A DNA stretch of 64,000 bases. Origin: Micromonospora carbonacea (GTDB lineage Bacteria > Actinomycetota > Actinomycetes > Mycobacteriales > Micromonosporaceae). The notes below the pieces were generated by a model. That model was not told where the DNA came from. It did no database searches and worked only from the letters and a program-made list of their open reading frames with translations. The DNA is taken from positions 6,616,501 to 6,680,500 of the forward strand of contig NZ_JACHMZ010000001.1 of assembly GCF_014205165.1 (NCBI RefSeq), given 5' to 3'. Position 1 is the stretch's first letter. Each line of letters opens with the position of its first letter. The position numbers were made by a program, and so were the translations under genes. Shown piece by piece: positions 26,673-35,098 of the stretch.

Positions 26673-29600
26673 CAGCCGTCACCGGCCCGACGCCACAGCA
26701 GCGCATCCGTGTCCAGGGTCGCGACCACCCGTTCGGTGCCGTCCGCCCCGATCCGCCAGAGCTGCGCGCCGTGCGGCAGCCGGGCGCTGTCCACCTTGAA
26801 CTCGGCCACCACGTCGCTGCTGTCCCCCGGTGCGAAGCCGTTGCCCCGGAACGGCGGGCGCTCGATCACCCACCCCTCCATGGCCCGCATGGCGCCCTCG
26901 TTCTGGCCGCCGTACGGGATGCGGTAGAGGCTCGGCCGGTGGGCGGGCCAGCGCAGGACGTAGATCTCCTGCGCGTCCCGCGAGAACGGCGAGCCCGGGT
27001 GGCTCAGGCCGAGCGCGTCGTGCAGCTTGGCCGGTGTGTTCAGGTGGGCCAGCTCGCTGGCGCGGTGCACGAAGCCGGAGACCCGGTCGTAGCCGCGCTC
27101 CAGGTAGTAGGAGAGCTGGCTGGGGGCGACGGCCTTCTGCATCACCACCGGCTGGTTCGGGTCGACCGGCGGCGGCGCCTGCCGGGACGCGCCGGCCGCC
27201 GCCTCGGCCGCCGGTGGCGGCTCCGGTTCGCTCTCGACGTCGTCGCCGAGCCCCACGTCGGCCGCCCAGTTCGCCAACGCGACGATCTGCTCCCCGGGCA
27301 GCTTCGCGCCCACCGGTGTGTTCGGGTTCACCGCGAACGACCAGGCGTCGTCGGGCCAGCGGCGGATGAGCTGGGCGAACTTGACCGACACGGTCTCCAC
27401 CGGACCGTCGGCGTGGTCGGCCATCCGCTCCGGGGAGGTGTAGACGACGACGAACCGCTCGCCGTCGAGCCGCTCGGTCCGCCAGACGAAGCCCGGCTCG
27501 CCGGGTCGGCTGCCGTCGGCCGAGTCGGGTGCCACCGGGAGCAGCACCCGGGCCAGCAGCAGGGTGGAGAGGAACGTGTCGGTGCTGCCGGTGCCGGCGG
27601 CGGCGAGCAGGTCCTCCTCGACCTCGTTGGCCGGCTGGAAGTCGGGGGCGGGCGGCGCGGCCGGTGCCGGCTCCGGGTCCGGCTGCGGATCGACGACGGC
27701 AGCACCGGCCGGCACGGACCCGCCGGCCGGCTCGGACACGCCGACCGATGCGGGCGCGTCGGCCGCCGGCTCGGGCGCGTCGGTCGGGGTCGGCAGGTCA
27801 GGCGCGGCCGGTGCCGGATCGCCGGGGATTCCCGGCTGGAAGAGGGACCCGGCCGACGCGTCGGACGCGGGTCGCCTCGCCGGGGTGAACAGCGACACCG
27901 TCGCCTCCGCGTCGGCGACGCCGACGGGCGCGGCGGCTGCGGAGCCGGCCAGGCTGCCGGGCGCGGTCACGGGTTCGGCGGGCGCGGCGACGGACGGGTC
28001 CGCGCCGACCGGATCGGTCGGAACGGTCGTGCCCAGCGCGACGGTCGGTTCGGTCGGAACGGTCGTGCCGAGGGGAACCGTCGTGTCCGGCGCGCCGGTC
28101 GAGCCGAGCGGAGCCGTCGTGCCCAACGCAACGGTCGCGTCCGGCGGCACCGTCGTGCCCAACGAGACGGTCGCGTCCGGCGGCACCGTCGTGCCCAACG
28201 AGACGGTCGCGTCCGGCGCAGCGGTCGTGCCCAGCGGAACCGTCAGGTCCGGCGGCACCGTCGTGTCCAGCGCGACCGTGGCGTCCGGCGCGGCGACCGG
28301 GTTCGGGGCAGCGGCCGGGTTCGGAGCAGCGGCCGGGTTCGGGGCGGGCAGGTCCCGCGCCTCGATGATCGTGCCCTCGATGACGATCGGCGAGAAGGAC
28401 GGGCGGGGCGCGGGCGGCCCGGAGACCGGCTCCGCGATCGAGGCGGTCACCTCCTCGACCAGTTCGTCCACCGGGGCGGGGCCGGGACGCTCCGCCAGGG
28501 GCCGGGTCGGCTCCTCGTCGGCCGCCCCGGGGCGGGGACGCACGAACCCCCGCTCGGCCCCCGGCGCGGTGCCTCGACGCGGTGGCCCCTGCGCCGCACC
28601 GGCACCGGTCGGGCCGATGGGACGGGTCGGCTCGTCCGCGCCACCCGCCCGGCCGAAGAGGCCGGCCGGCGCACCGGTGGCCGCCGCGAGGGGACGGGTC
28701 GGCTCGTCGGCCGGCGGCACGGCCCGGAAGGCCCGGGTCGGCTCCTCCGCCGGCGACGGCCGGGGCGGCACCGCGCCGCCGGGCCGCAGGAGACGGGTCG
28801 GCTCGTCGTGGGCCGCAGCGGGGCCGGACGCCTCGGCCGGCGACGCCGGCGGTGCCGCCCCGGCCCGGGAGATCGGCACCGTCGGCGGCTCCGGGGCGGG
28901 AGCGGGGGCGGGACGGAAGGGCTGGGTCGGTTGCTCGGCGAGCGGGTCCGGCGCGGGACGCCGCCGGGGGAACGCCTGGCCGCCGCCGAAACCCCGGGAC
29001 TGCGGGGCCGGGCGCTCGGCGGGACGGCGGGGGTCGCCGAGCACCCGCGCCGCCCGGCTGCGGCCGGAAGCCGGCTCGAAGAAGGAGGTGGGCTGGCCGG
29101 GTGGCCCCGGCGGGGCGGCGGGCGGGCCGTTGTCCCCCGGCGGCGCCTCGCTCGTCGGGGCGTCCGCCGGCGGCCGCCGCCGGGGGACGTTCAGCCACGC
29201 CGAGCCGCCCGGCGCGGGCTCGCCGCCGGTCGCGGCGGAGGCCGCGGCGTCACGGGCGCGGCCACCGCTTGGCCCGTCCGGGCGCGGCGGGGCCGGGGGC
29301 GCGTCGGCCCCGGGCGCGCGGGGCGGGGCCGCCGCCGAGACGGTGAGCCGGGTGGTGGGCGTGCCGGCGGCGTCGGCGGGGACGGTGGTCGGCGCGCCCG
29401 GCAGCGGGCCCCCGGCCGCCGTGCCGGGCGCGGGCGACACCGGCGCGTCCCGGCCGGGGACCACCGCCGTGGCGCGGGCCTTCGCGGCGGACTCGACGCG
29501 GTCCAGGCGGGCGCGCGCGCCGAGGGTGCGGCCCGGCAGCCGCACGTCGCCCCGGGAGAGCTGGGAGACGAACCAGGCCGGCAGGTAGCCCTCGATGGGC

Positions 29601-29923
29601 AGGCCCGGGTTGACCGCCAGCCACCACTCGTGGTTGGGCCACTCGGCGGCGAGGTCGGCGTATGCGCTGCGCCGGCTGGGCGCCGGGCTGCCGCCGAGGC
29701 AGGCCCGCAGCGCGGCGGGCGACGTGAAGGCCAGCACGTGCGTGCGGCCGCCGGTGGTCCAGGTGCCCCACCCCATCGGGACCTGCCCGGCCAGCGCCTC
29801 CGCGGAGACCGGCAGCAGCAGGTCGGTGCGGGCCAGGATCCGGAAGTAGAGCTCCTGGTCGTTGGCGCGGAGGGCGTCCCGCATCGCCGCTTCGGCCTCG
29901 GTAGCCGGCTCCCAGTCGGTCAC
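26672..29923 (-). CDS. Large SseB-domain protein with Pro/Thr repeat region
   Basis: The start is the GTG at 29923, eight bases after GGAGGAG; the protein has 1083 residues. Residues ~10-130 match an SseB N-terminal domain (AMRDALRANDQELYFRILAR, EWPNHEWWLAVNPGLPIEGY). A second such domain lies around residue 770-890 (FLSTLLLARVLLPVAPDS, DDAWSFAVNPNTPVGAKLP). Between them is a ~600-residue disordered region with two repeat sets: D/EEPTRPL-type units and tandem ATVxLGTTVPPD units. The C-terminal ~160 residues (YLERGYDRVSGFVHRA, QEIYVLRWPAHRPSLYRIPY) form a separate unknown domain. It is divergent from a mycosin gene, linking it to type VII secretion. Confidence 0.85.
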   Translation of the reverse strand: MTDWEPATEAEAAMRDALRANDQELYFRILARTDLLLPVSAEALAGQVPMGWGTWTTGGRTHVLAFTSPAALRACLGGSPAPSRRSAYADLAAEWPNHEWWLAVNPGLPIEGYLPAWFVSQLSRGDVRLPGRTLGARARLDRVESAAKARATAVVPGRDAPVSPAPGTAAGGPLPGAPTTVPADAAGTPTTRLTVSAAAPPRAPGADAPPAPPRPDGPSGGRARDAAASAATGGEPAPGGSAWLNVPRRRPPADAPTSEAPPGDNGPPAAPPGPPGQPTSFFEPASGRSRAARVLGDPRRPAERPAPQSRGFGGGQAFPRRRPAPDPLAEQPTQPFRPAPAPAPEPPTVPISRAGAAPPASPAEASGPAAAHDEPTRLLRPGGAVPPRPSPAEEPTRAFRAVPPADEPTRPLAAATGAPAGLFGRAGGADEPTRPIGPTGAGAAQGPPRRGTAPGAERGFVRPRPGAADEEPTRPLAERPGPAPVDELVEEVTASIAEPVSGPPAPRPSFSPIVIEGTIIEARDLPAPNPAAAPNPAAAPNPVAAPDATVALDTTVPPDLTVPLGTTAAPDATVSLGTTVPPDATVSLGTTVPPDATVALGTTAPLGSTGAPDTTVPLGTTVPTEPTVALGTTVPTDPVGADPSVAAPAEPVTAPGSLAGSAAAAPVGVADAEATVSLFTPARRPASDASAGSLFQPGIPGDPAPAAPDLPTPTDAPEPAADAPASVGVSEPAGGSVPAGAAVVDPQPDPEPAPAAPPAPDFQPANEVEEDLLAAAGTGSTDTFLSTLLLARVLLPVAPDSADGSRPGEPGFVWRTERLDGERFVVVYTSPERMADHADGPVETVSVKFAQLIRRWPDDAWSFAVNPNTPVGAKLPGEQIVALANWAADVGLGDDVESEPEPPPAAEAAAGASRQAPPPVDPNQPVVMQKAVAPSQLSYYLERGYDRVSGFVHRASELAHLNTPAKLHDALGLSHPGSPFSRDAQEIYVLRWPAHRPSLYRIPYGGQNEGAMRAMEGWVIERPPFRGNGFAPGDSSDVVAEFKVDSARLPHGAQLWRIGADGTERVVATLDTDALLWRRAGDG

Positions 29924-30073
29924 GGCCACCTCTCCTCCCGCCATCAGGCCATAGCCATCGCGTACAACCTACAAGGTGGTAACAAGATCACAATGGCTGG
30001 CCGGGGACGCCCCGCCGGACAATCCGGATGCGGATAACATCCGGTTTCGAAGCCGACACGATACGGAGGCGTG

Positions 30074-31291
30074 ATGCCCCGGCCCACCGCGCGTCCGGCC
30101 CTCGCCGCAGCGGCCGTGGCCCTGCTGTCCGCGTTCCCCGCCGCCCCGGCGCAGGCGGCCGGCGCGCATCGCGCGGCCCCCGGCTGCGCCACCCCGCCGG
30201 CCCCGGACCGGCCCGTCGCGGAGACCCCGTGGCCGCAGCGGCGGTATGCCCCGCAGCGGCTCGCCGCGCTGGCCAGCGGGGCCGGCGTCACCGTCGGCGT
30301 GATCGACTCGGGGGTGGACCGCCGGCACCCGCAACTGGCCGGGCGGGTCGACGCCGGGGCGGACTTCCTCGACCCGGGCGGCGACGGCAGCGGCGACTGC
30401 GCCGGGCACGGCACCGGTGTGGCGAGCATCATCGCGGCCGAGCCCCGCGTCGGCGTCGCGTTCCAGGGCCTCGCGCCGGGTGCCCGCATCCTTCCGGTAC
30501 GCGTCAGCGAGCAGCAGGTGGTCGAGGGGCGGGAGTCGGGGCGCACGGTCAGCGCCGTCGACTTCGCCCGGGCGATCCGCTGGGCGGTCGACCACGGGGC
30601 CGACGTGGTGAACCTCTCCGTGGTGCTCTACACCGACGACCCGGCCGTCCGGGCGGCGGTCGGCTACGCCGTCGCGCGGGACGTGGTCGTGGTGGCTGCC
30701 GCCGGCAACCTGCACGACGGCGGCGACCCGCGACCGTACCCGGCCGCGTACGACGGGGTGCTGGGGGTGGGCGCGATCGGCCCCGACGGCCGGCGGGCCG
30801 ACTTCTCGCAGACCGGCCCGTACGTCGACCTGGTCGCCCCGGGCGGCGAGGTGCTGATGGCCGCCCCGGGGCAGGGCCACCGGCGGGCCGAGGGCACCAG
30901 CTACGCCGCCCCGTTCGTGGCGGCCACCGCCGCTCTCGTCCGGCAGTATCGGCCGGAGCTGACGGCCGCGCAGGTGACGCGGCAGATTCTCGCCACGGTC
31001 GACCCCGCGCCCGGCGACGGCTCCGGCGGCGGGTACGGCGCGGGCGTGCTCAACCCCTACCGGGCGGTCACCGAGACCGGGGCGGGCCCGCAGGGGCCGG
31101 CTCGCCGGGCCGTGGCCCTAGCGGCGGGCGAGGCCGATCCGGCGCTGGCCGCCCGCCAGGCCCGGCGGGCGGCGGCCCGGGACCGGGCGGTGGTCGTCGC
31201 GGCCGTCGCCGGGGCGGCCGTGGCGGGCACGGCGCTGCTGGCGGTGGTGCTGCCCCGGGGCGGCCGCCGCCGCTGGCGGCCGGCGGCCTGA
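30074..31291 (+). CDS. mycP: Mycosin-type subtilisin protease of a type VII secretion system
   Basis: The protein has 405 residues from the ATG at 30074 (GGAGG just upstream; GTG at 30071 is too close). It has a signal peptide (ALAAAAVALLSAFPAAPAQA), the catalytic triad D78 (VGVIDSGVD), H112 (CAGHGTGVAS), S276 (GTSYAAPF) with N212 as oxyanion residue, and a C-terminal membrane helix (VVVAAVAGAAVAGTALLAVV) with a basic tail. This is the layout of MycP, the membrane-anchored protease required for ESX secretion. It is convergent with the WXG100 genes and divergent from the SseB-domain gene. Confidence 0.92.
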   Translation: MPRPTARPALAAAAVALLSAFPAAPAQAAGAHRAAPGCATPPAPDRPVAETPWPQRRYAPQRLAALASGAGVTVGVIDSGVDRRHPQLAGRVDAGADFLDPGGDGSGDCAGHGTGVASIIAAEPRVGVAFQGLAPGARILPVRVSEQQVVEGRESGRTVSAVDFARAIRWAVDHGADVVNLSVVLYTDDPAVRAAVGYAVARDVVVVAAAGNLHDGGDPRPYPAAYDGVLGVGAIGPDGRRADFSQTGPYVDLVAPGGEVLMAAPGQGHRRAEGTSYAAPFVAATAALVRQYRPELTAAQVTRQILATVDPAPGDGSGGGYGAGVLNPYRAVTETGAGPQGPARRAVALAAGEADPALAARQARRAAARDRAVVVAAVAGAAVAGTALLAVVLPRGGRRRWRPAA

Positions 31292-31373
31292 CCACCTGCG
31301 GTGGCGGCGTCCGGCGGCCCTGCCGAACGCCAGAAGGCCATAGCCGCCGAACGCCGCGGCGGGCCGCAGCCGC

Positions 31374-31667
31374 TCACTGGAACAGGTTGACGTTCCGCTT
31401 CTCGGTGTCGAGGTAGTCGGACGCGGAGTCGTGGACCGCCAGCTTGATGTCGCGCAGCATCGCCTGGAGGTCCTGGGAGGCGGAACGCCACCGGGCCTGC
31501 CGCTGCTCGTATGCCTGCCGGGCCTCGCCGTCCCAGCTCGCCACCAGCGGGGCGGCGTCGCGTTCGAGCTGGCCGAGCTGGCTGTCCAGCGTGTTCAGCG
31601 CCCGCTGGATGTCGGCACCCGCCTGCTGGAGGGCGGCGAAGTTGACGACCAGAACCCCATGGTCCAT
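31374..31667 (-). CDS. WXG100 family (ESAT-6-like) secreted protein
   Basis: The 97-residue helical hairpin protein has W45-D-G47 at the turn (LVASWDGEARQAYEQRQ). The C-terminal secretion signal YxxxD/E is present as Y85-LDT-E89. It lies 25 bases downstream of a second WXG100 gene in the same direction, and the two proteins should form a heterodimer exported by a type VII system. A clear start (ATG at 31667) has GGGGATCAT upstream. Length is standard for the family. Confidence 0.93.
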   Translation of the reverse strand: MDHGVLVVNFAALQQAGADIQRALNTLDSQLGQLERDAAPLVASWDGEARQAYEQRQARWRSASQDLQAMLRDIKLAVHDSASDYLDTEKRNVNLFQ

Positions 31668-31692
31668 CGGATGATCCCCTTTCCGGGAGGTG

Positions 31693-32010
31693 CTACAGCG
31701 GCAGTTGGATGCCGCGGTTGGTGCCGGCGACCCGGCTGGCGGCTTCGTTGTCGGACACGTCGTACTGCTGGCCGGCGGTGCGGATGGCGGTGGCGGTCTC
31801 CCGCAGGGCCCGCTGCAACGCCGCCTGGTCCTGCGACCACTGCCGCTTCACCTGCTCGAACGAGCGCCCGCCGGCCCCCCGCCAGGCCTGCTGCAACACC
31901 TCCAGCTCGGCCAGCAGGCTGGTCAGCATGGCCTGGAGGGACTGGTCAACCTGCTCGAACTTCGCGGCGGTCTGCTGCAACACCGCGGCCTCTGCCTGGG
32001 TCTGGGACAC
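31693..32010 (-). CDS. WXG100 family (CFP-10-like) secreted protein
   Basis: The 105-residue protein starts with a GTG and has W43-R-G45 (LQQAWRGAGGRSFEQVKRQW) and the secretion motif Y83-DVS-D87 near the C-terminus. It precedes the other WXG100 gene in a two-gene operon; both carry the secretion motif, whereas in the mycobacterial EsxA/EsxB pair mainly one does. Gene position next to mycosin and EccE supports a role as substrate of that secretion system. Confidence 0.92.
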   Translation of the reverse strand: MSQTQAEAAVLQQTAAKFEQVDQSLQAMLTSLLAELEVLQQAWRGAGGRSFEQVKRQWSQDQAALQRALRETATAIRTAGQQYDVSDNEAASRVAGTNRGIQLPL

Positions 32011-32292
32011 CCGGACGTCACCTCGTCTCCTCGATCGTGGCTGGCCGTCGGGCGCGCCCGCGGCGGACGCGCCGCCCGCCTGTCCCGGCGGCGACGCCGG
32101 GGCGGGATGGGGTCAGCCGGCTCGTCGCTGACGGTAGCGGCCCGGTGGCGGTTGTGCTACCCCGCCCGGCTCCCCTGTGGACAACCACGGCTCCCGCGAT
32201 GGCGGGACGGAGCCATACGATGACGCTGCGGAACCGTCCACGGTCACGCCCCGGGTCACGGCGGCGTTCCGGGCGGGCGTTGAGGAGGCGCG

Positions 32293-34125
32293 GTGACGGC
32301 CAGCACGACCACGGCCCCGGTCCAGCCGGCGCACCGGCAGCCGTTGCCCCCGCGGTGGATTCCGGCCGCCACCCGGCGGGGTCCGGCCGGGGTGCGGGCC
32401 GGTCAGGTGGTCGCCACGCAGGCGGCGGTGGCGCTGGCCGCCGCCGGGGTCGGCCGGGGCGTGGCCGTGACCGTGGCCGCCGTCGCGGTGGCCGCCGCAC
32501 TGCTGGCCGGCACCTGGGTCCGGGTGCGGGGGCGCTGGCTGTTCTCCTGGCTGGGCGTCGCCGCCGGCCACCTGTCCCGCCGGCGGGCCCTGGCGTCGGC
32601 CACCGGCCCGGGCACGCTGCTGGGGCTGCTCGACCCCGGCGCGGTGATCCGCGCGGCGGAGCTGGCCGGCCGTCCGGCGGCCGTGGTCGACGACGCGGAG
32701 GGCCTGACCGCCGTGCTGGAGGTCGGCGACCCGGGCGACCTGCTCGGCGACGGGCCGGGGGCGCTGCCCCCGCCGTCGACGCTGCTGCCGCCGGTCTCCC
32801 CGGAGCTGCCCCCGGTGCGGCTCCAGCTCCTGTTCGGCGGCTCGCCCGCGCCGGCCGTCGCGGTCGGGGGGAGCACGGTGGCGACGTCGTACCGGCAGCT
32901 CACCGACGGGCTGCTGGCCGGGCGCGACTCGGTGCTGCTGGCGGTGCGGGTGCTGCGGGTGGACGGGTGGACCGACGCGGACCTGCGCGCCGCCCTGTCC
33001 GGGGTGGTCCGGCGGATCGTGCGCCGGCTGGGGCCGGTGACCGCCCGCCCGCTCGGCGAGCACGCCGCGCCCCGCGTACTCACCGAACTGGCCCACCACG
33101 ACGGCGGCGGGCCGCTGGTGGAGACCTGGCCGGCCGTGCGGACGGGGGAGCTGCTCCAGACCATCTTCCGGGTGCGGCGCGGGCCGGACCCGGCCACCGA
33201 CGCGGGGCGGCTGCTGGTGCCCCGGCTGCTCACCCTGCCGGCCGCCGCGACCACGGTCTCGCTCTGCGTGGGGCCGCGCGCCGGTGCCGGCGGCGCGACC
33301 GTGCCGGCCGAGCTGACCGTACGCCTGGCCGCCTGGACCCCGGCCGGGCTGACGGCGGCGACGCAGGCGTTGCGGCGGCTGGCCGGCGGCGCGGGCGCGG
33401 AACTCGACCGGCTCGACGGCCAGCAGCTTCCCGCGTTGGCGGGCACGCTGCCCCTCGCCCTCGCCGTTCCGGGCGCGGCGGCCGACCCGGCGGTCCTCGA
33501 CGGGTTGGAGCTGCCGGTCGGCGACGCGGGGCTGATGGTCGGCGCGAACCGGCGCGGGGCGGCGGTGACGGTCCGGCTGTTCCGGCCGGAGGGCACCCGG
33601 TTGATGCTGGTCGGCGGGGTGCGCGCGGCGCAGCTGCTGGTCCTGCGGGCGCTGGCGCTGGGTGCCCGGGTGGCGGTCCAGACGACCCGGCCCCGGGCGT
33701 GGGAGCCGTTCGTCCGGGGCGTCGCCACGCCCGACGGGCCGATCCCGGTGCTGCCGCCGGGCCGCGCGACGGACGCGGTGGCCGGCTCGGCGCTGCGGCC
33801 GGTGCTGCTCGTGGTGGACGCGGGCCCGGTGCCCGCCGACGCCGGTCCCGGGCCGGCCTGGCGCTCCACCCTGGTGGTCCGGGACGGCCTCACCGCGTCC
33901 GACGTCGACCAGCTGGGCCGGGCCGACCTGGTCGTGCTGCAACCGTTGCGCCCCGCCGAGGCCGCCCTGGCCGGCGCCGCGCTCGGCCTCGGCGGCTCGG
34001 CCGAGTGGCTGACCCGCATCCGGGAGGACATGGTGGCGGTGGTGAACCGCCGGGCGCTGCGCTGGGCGCTGCTGTCGCCGACCCCCATCGAGTCGCAACT
34101 GATCGGCCGCCCCGACCGGGGCTGA
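32293..34125 (+). CDS. eccE: Type VII secretion protein EccE
   Basis: The 610-residue protein has two N-terminal membrane helices (AGQVVATQAAVALAAAGV and AVTVAAVAVAAALLAGTWV, about residues 36-70) followed by WLFSWLGV and a long cytosolic domain. This is the EccE layout: a peripheral membrane component of the ESX core complex that interacts with MycP. Sequence divergence in the family is high, so the call rests on layout, size and neighbours (mycosin, WXG100 genes). EccB, EccC and EccD, the other core parts, are not within reach on this strand and must lie elsewhere if the system works. Confidence 0.8.
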   Translation: MTASTTTAPVQPAHRQPLPPRWIPAATRRGPAGVRAGQVVATQAAVALAAAGVGRGVAVTVAAVAVAAALLAGTWVRVRGRWLFSWLGVAAGHLSRRRALASATGPGTLLGLLDPGAVIRAAELAGRPAAVVDDAEGLTAVLEVGDPGDLLGDGPGALPPPSTLLPPVSPELPPVRLQLLFGGSPAPAVAVGGSTVATSYRQLTDGLLAGRDSVLLAVRVLRVDGWTDADLRAALSGVVRRIVRRLGPVTARPLGEHAAPRVLTELAHHDGGGPLVETWPAVRTGELLQTIFRVRRGPDPATDAGRLLVPRLLTLPAAATTVSLCVGPRAGAGGATVPAELTVRLAAWTPAGLTAATQALRRLAGGAGAELDRLDGQQLPALAGTLPLALAVPGAAADPAVLDGLELPVGDAGLMVGANRRGAAVTVRLFRPEGTRLMLVGGVRAAQLLVLRALALGARVAVQTTRPRAWEPFVRGVATPDGPIPVLPPGRATDAVAGSALRPVLLVVDAGPVPADAGPGPAWRSTLVVRDGLTASDVDQLGRADLVVLQPLRPAEAALAGAALGLGGSAEWLTRIREDMVAVVNRRALRWALLSPTPIESQLIGRPDRG

Positions 34126-34187
34126 CGGCTCGGGCGGGACCGACGGCGGGTTCCGCCGGTGGCGGGTCCATGGCACCATCCGTGACC

Positions 34188-34574
34188 ATGGGTTTCCTGA
34201 AGGGTCTTCTGATCCGGCTGGGCAGCACGGCGGTGGCCTTCTGGCTGGCCACCCTGCTCATCCCGGGCATCACGCTCGACACGGGTTCGGCCGTCGAGGC
34301 GATCGTCACGCTGCTCCTCGTCGCGGTCATCTTCGGGGTCGTCAACGCGGTGCTCCAGCCGATCGTCAAGACCGTGGGCTGCGGCTTCTACCTGCTGACC
34401 CTGGGGCTGATCGCCCTGGTGGTCAACGGCCTGCTCTTCCTGTTGACGAGTTGGATCGCGGGCGAGGCCGGGCTGCCGTTCCACGTGGACGGCTTCTGGC
34501 CGGAGGCGGTGCTCGGCGCGCTGTTCGTCGGGGTCGTGACCTGGCTGCTGGGCGCGGTCCTCGACCGCGACTGA
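34188..34574 (+). CDS. Phage holin family IV-type / four-helix membrane protein
   Basis: From the ATG at 34188 the protein has 128 residues; an ATG at 34170 would add six. Four hydrophobic helices cover most of the length (GSTAVAFWLATLLIPGI; AIVTLLLVAVIFGVVNAVLQ; FYLLTLGLIALVVNGLLFLL; VLGALFVGVVTWLLGAVL), with VNAVLQPIVK between the second and third. This matches the widespread YvlD/holin-like membrane family, whose function is not established; it is not evidence of a prophage. It is a single gene between eccE and a GNAT gene. Confidence 0.88.
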   Translation: MGFLKGLLIRLGSTAVAFWLATLLIPGITLDTGSAVEAIVTLLLVAVIFGVVNAVLQPIVKTVGCGFYLLTLGLIALVVNGLLFLLTSWIAGEAGLPFHVDGFWPEAVLGALFVGVVTWLLGAVLDRD

Positions 34575-34645
34575 GCCCGGGCCGGGGCGGTCCCGGCCCG
34601 GGCGGCGTGGGCGGATTCACGGCGCGCGGGGCCGGGCGGGCAGGC

Positions 34646-34651
34646 TAGCGT
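34646..34651 (+). promoter_or_regulatory. Candidate -10 box of a leaderless transcript
   Basis: TAGCGT ends six bases before the GTG at 34658; no ribosome site lies between, as for the genes at 15602 and 25331. Confidence 0.45.
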
Positions 34652-34657
34652 CGCAGG

Positions 34658-35098
34658 GTGTTCACCCTGACCCGCGACGACGGCCACCAGCTCAGCACCG
34701 ACCCCGCCCGCCTCGACCTCGACCTCGTGCACCACTGGCTCTCCACCGACGCGTACTGGGCGTTGGGGCGGGACCGGGAGACCGTCGGGCGGGCGTTCGC
34801 CGGCTCGCTGCCGTACGGCGTGTACCGCCCCGGTGACGGTCGGCAGGTGGCGGTGGCCCGGGTGGTGACCGACCGCGCGACGTTCGCCTGGCTCTGCGAC
34901 GTCTACGTGGACCGGGCGGCCCGGGGGGTCGGGCTGGGCACCTGGCTGGCCGGCGCGGTCCGTGACCACCTGGCCACGCTTGGCGTACGCCGGATCGTGC
35001 TGGCCACCTCCGACGCGCACGGGGTCTACGCGAAGATCGGCTTCGCCCTGGTCGAGCCGGACCGCTGGATGCAGTACGACGGGCGGGGGCAGGCGTGA
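34658..35098 (+). CDS. GNAT family N-acetyltransferase
   Basis: The 146-residue protein has the GNAT core: VARVVTDRATFAWLCDVYVD (strand 4), RGVGLGTWLAGAV (acetyl-CoA pyrophosphate loop, R/QxxGxG/A) and RIVLATSDAHGVYAKIGFAL. It is close to single-domain actinomycete acetyltransferases with small-molecule substrates; the acceptor cannot be named. The stop overlaps the start of rarD (GTGA), so the two are co-translated. Confidence 0.9.
   Translation: MFTLTRDDGHQLSTDPARLDLDLVHHWLSTDAYWALGRDRETVGRAFAGSLPYGVYRPGDGRQVAVARVVTDRATFAWLCDVYVDRAARGVGLGTWLAGAVRDHLATLGVRRIVLATSDAHGVYAKIGFALVEPDRWMQYDGRGQA

Noticed and set aside
28000..28300. CRISPR-like regular repeats
   Set aside because: The repeats are in frame within a protein gene, code for Pro/Thr units and have no spacers.
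26771..30037. A 1088-residue plus-strand open frame opposite the SseB-domain gene
   Set aside because: The product is low-complexity Arg/Gly repeats mirrored from the minus-strand repeats; ribosome site and domains support only the minus strand.
34188..34574. Prophage holin
   Set aside because: The family name contains 'holin', but no phage genes are nearby and this membrane family is common in bacterial chromosomes.
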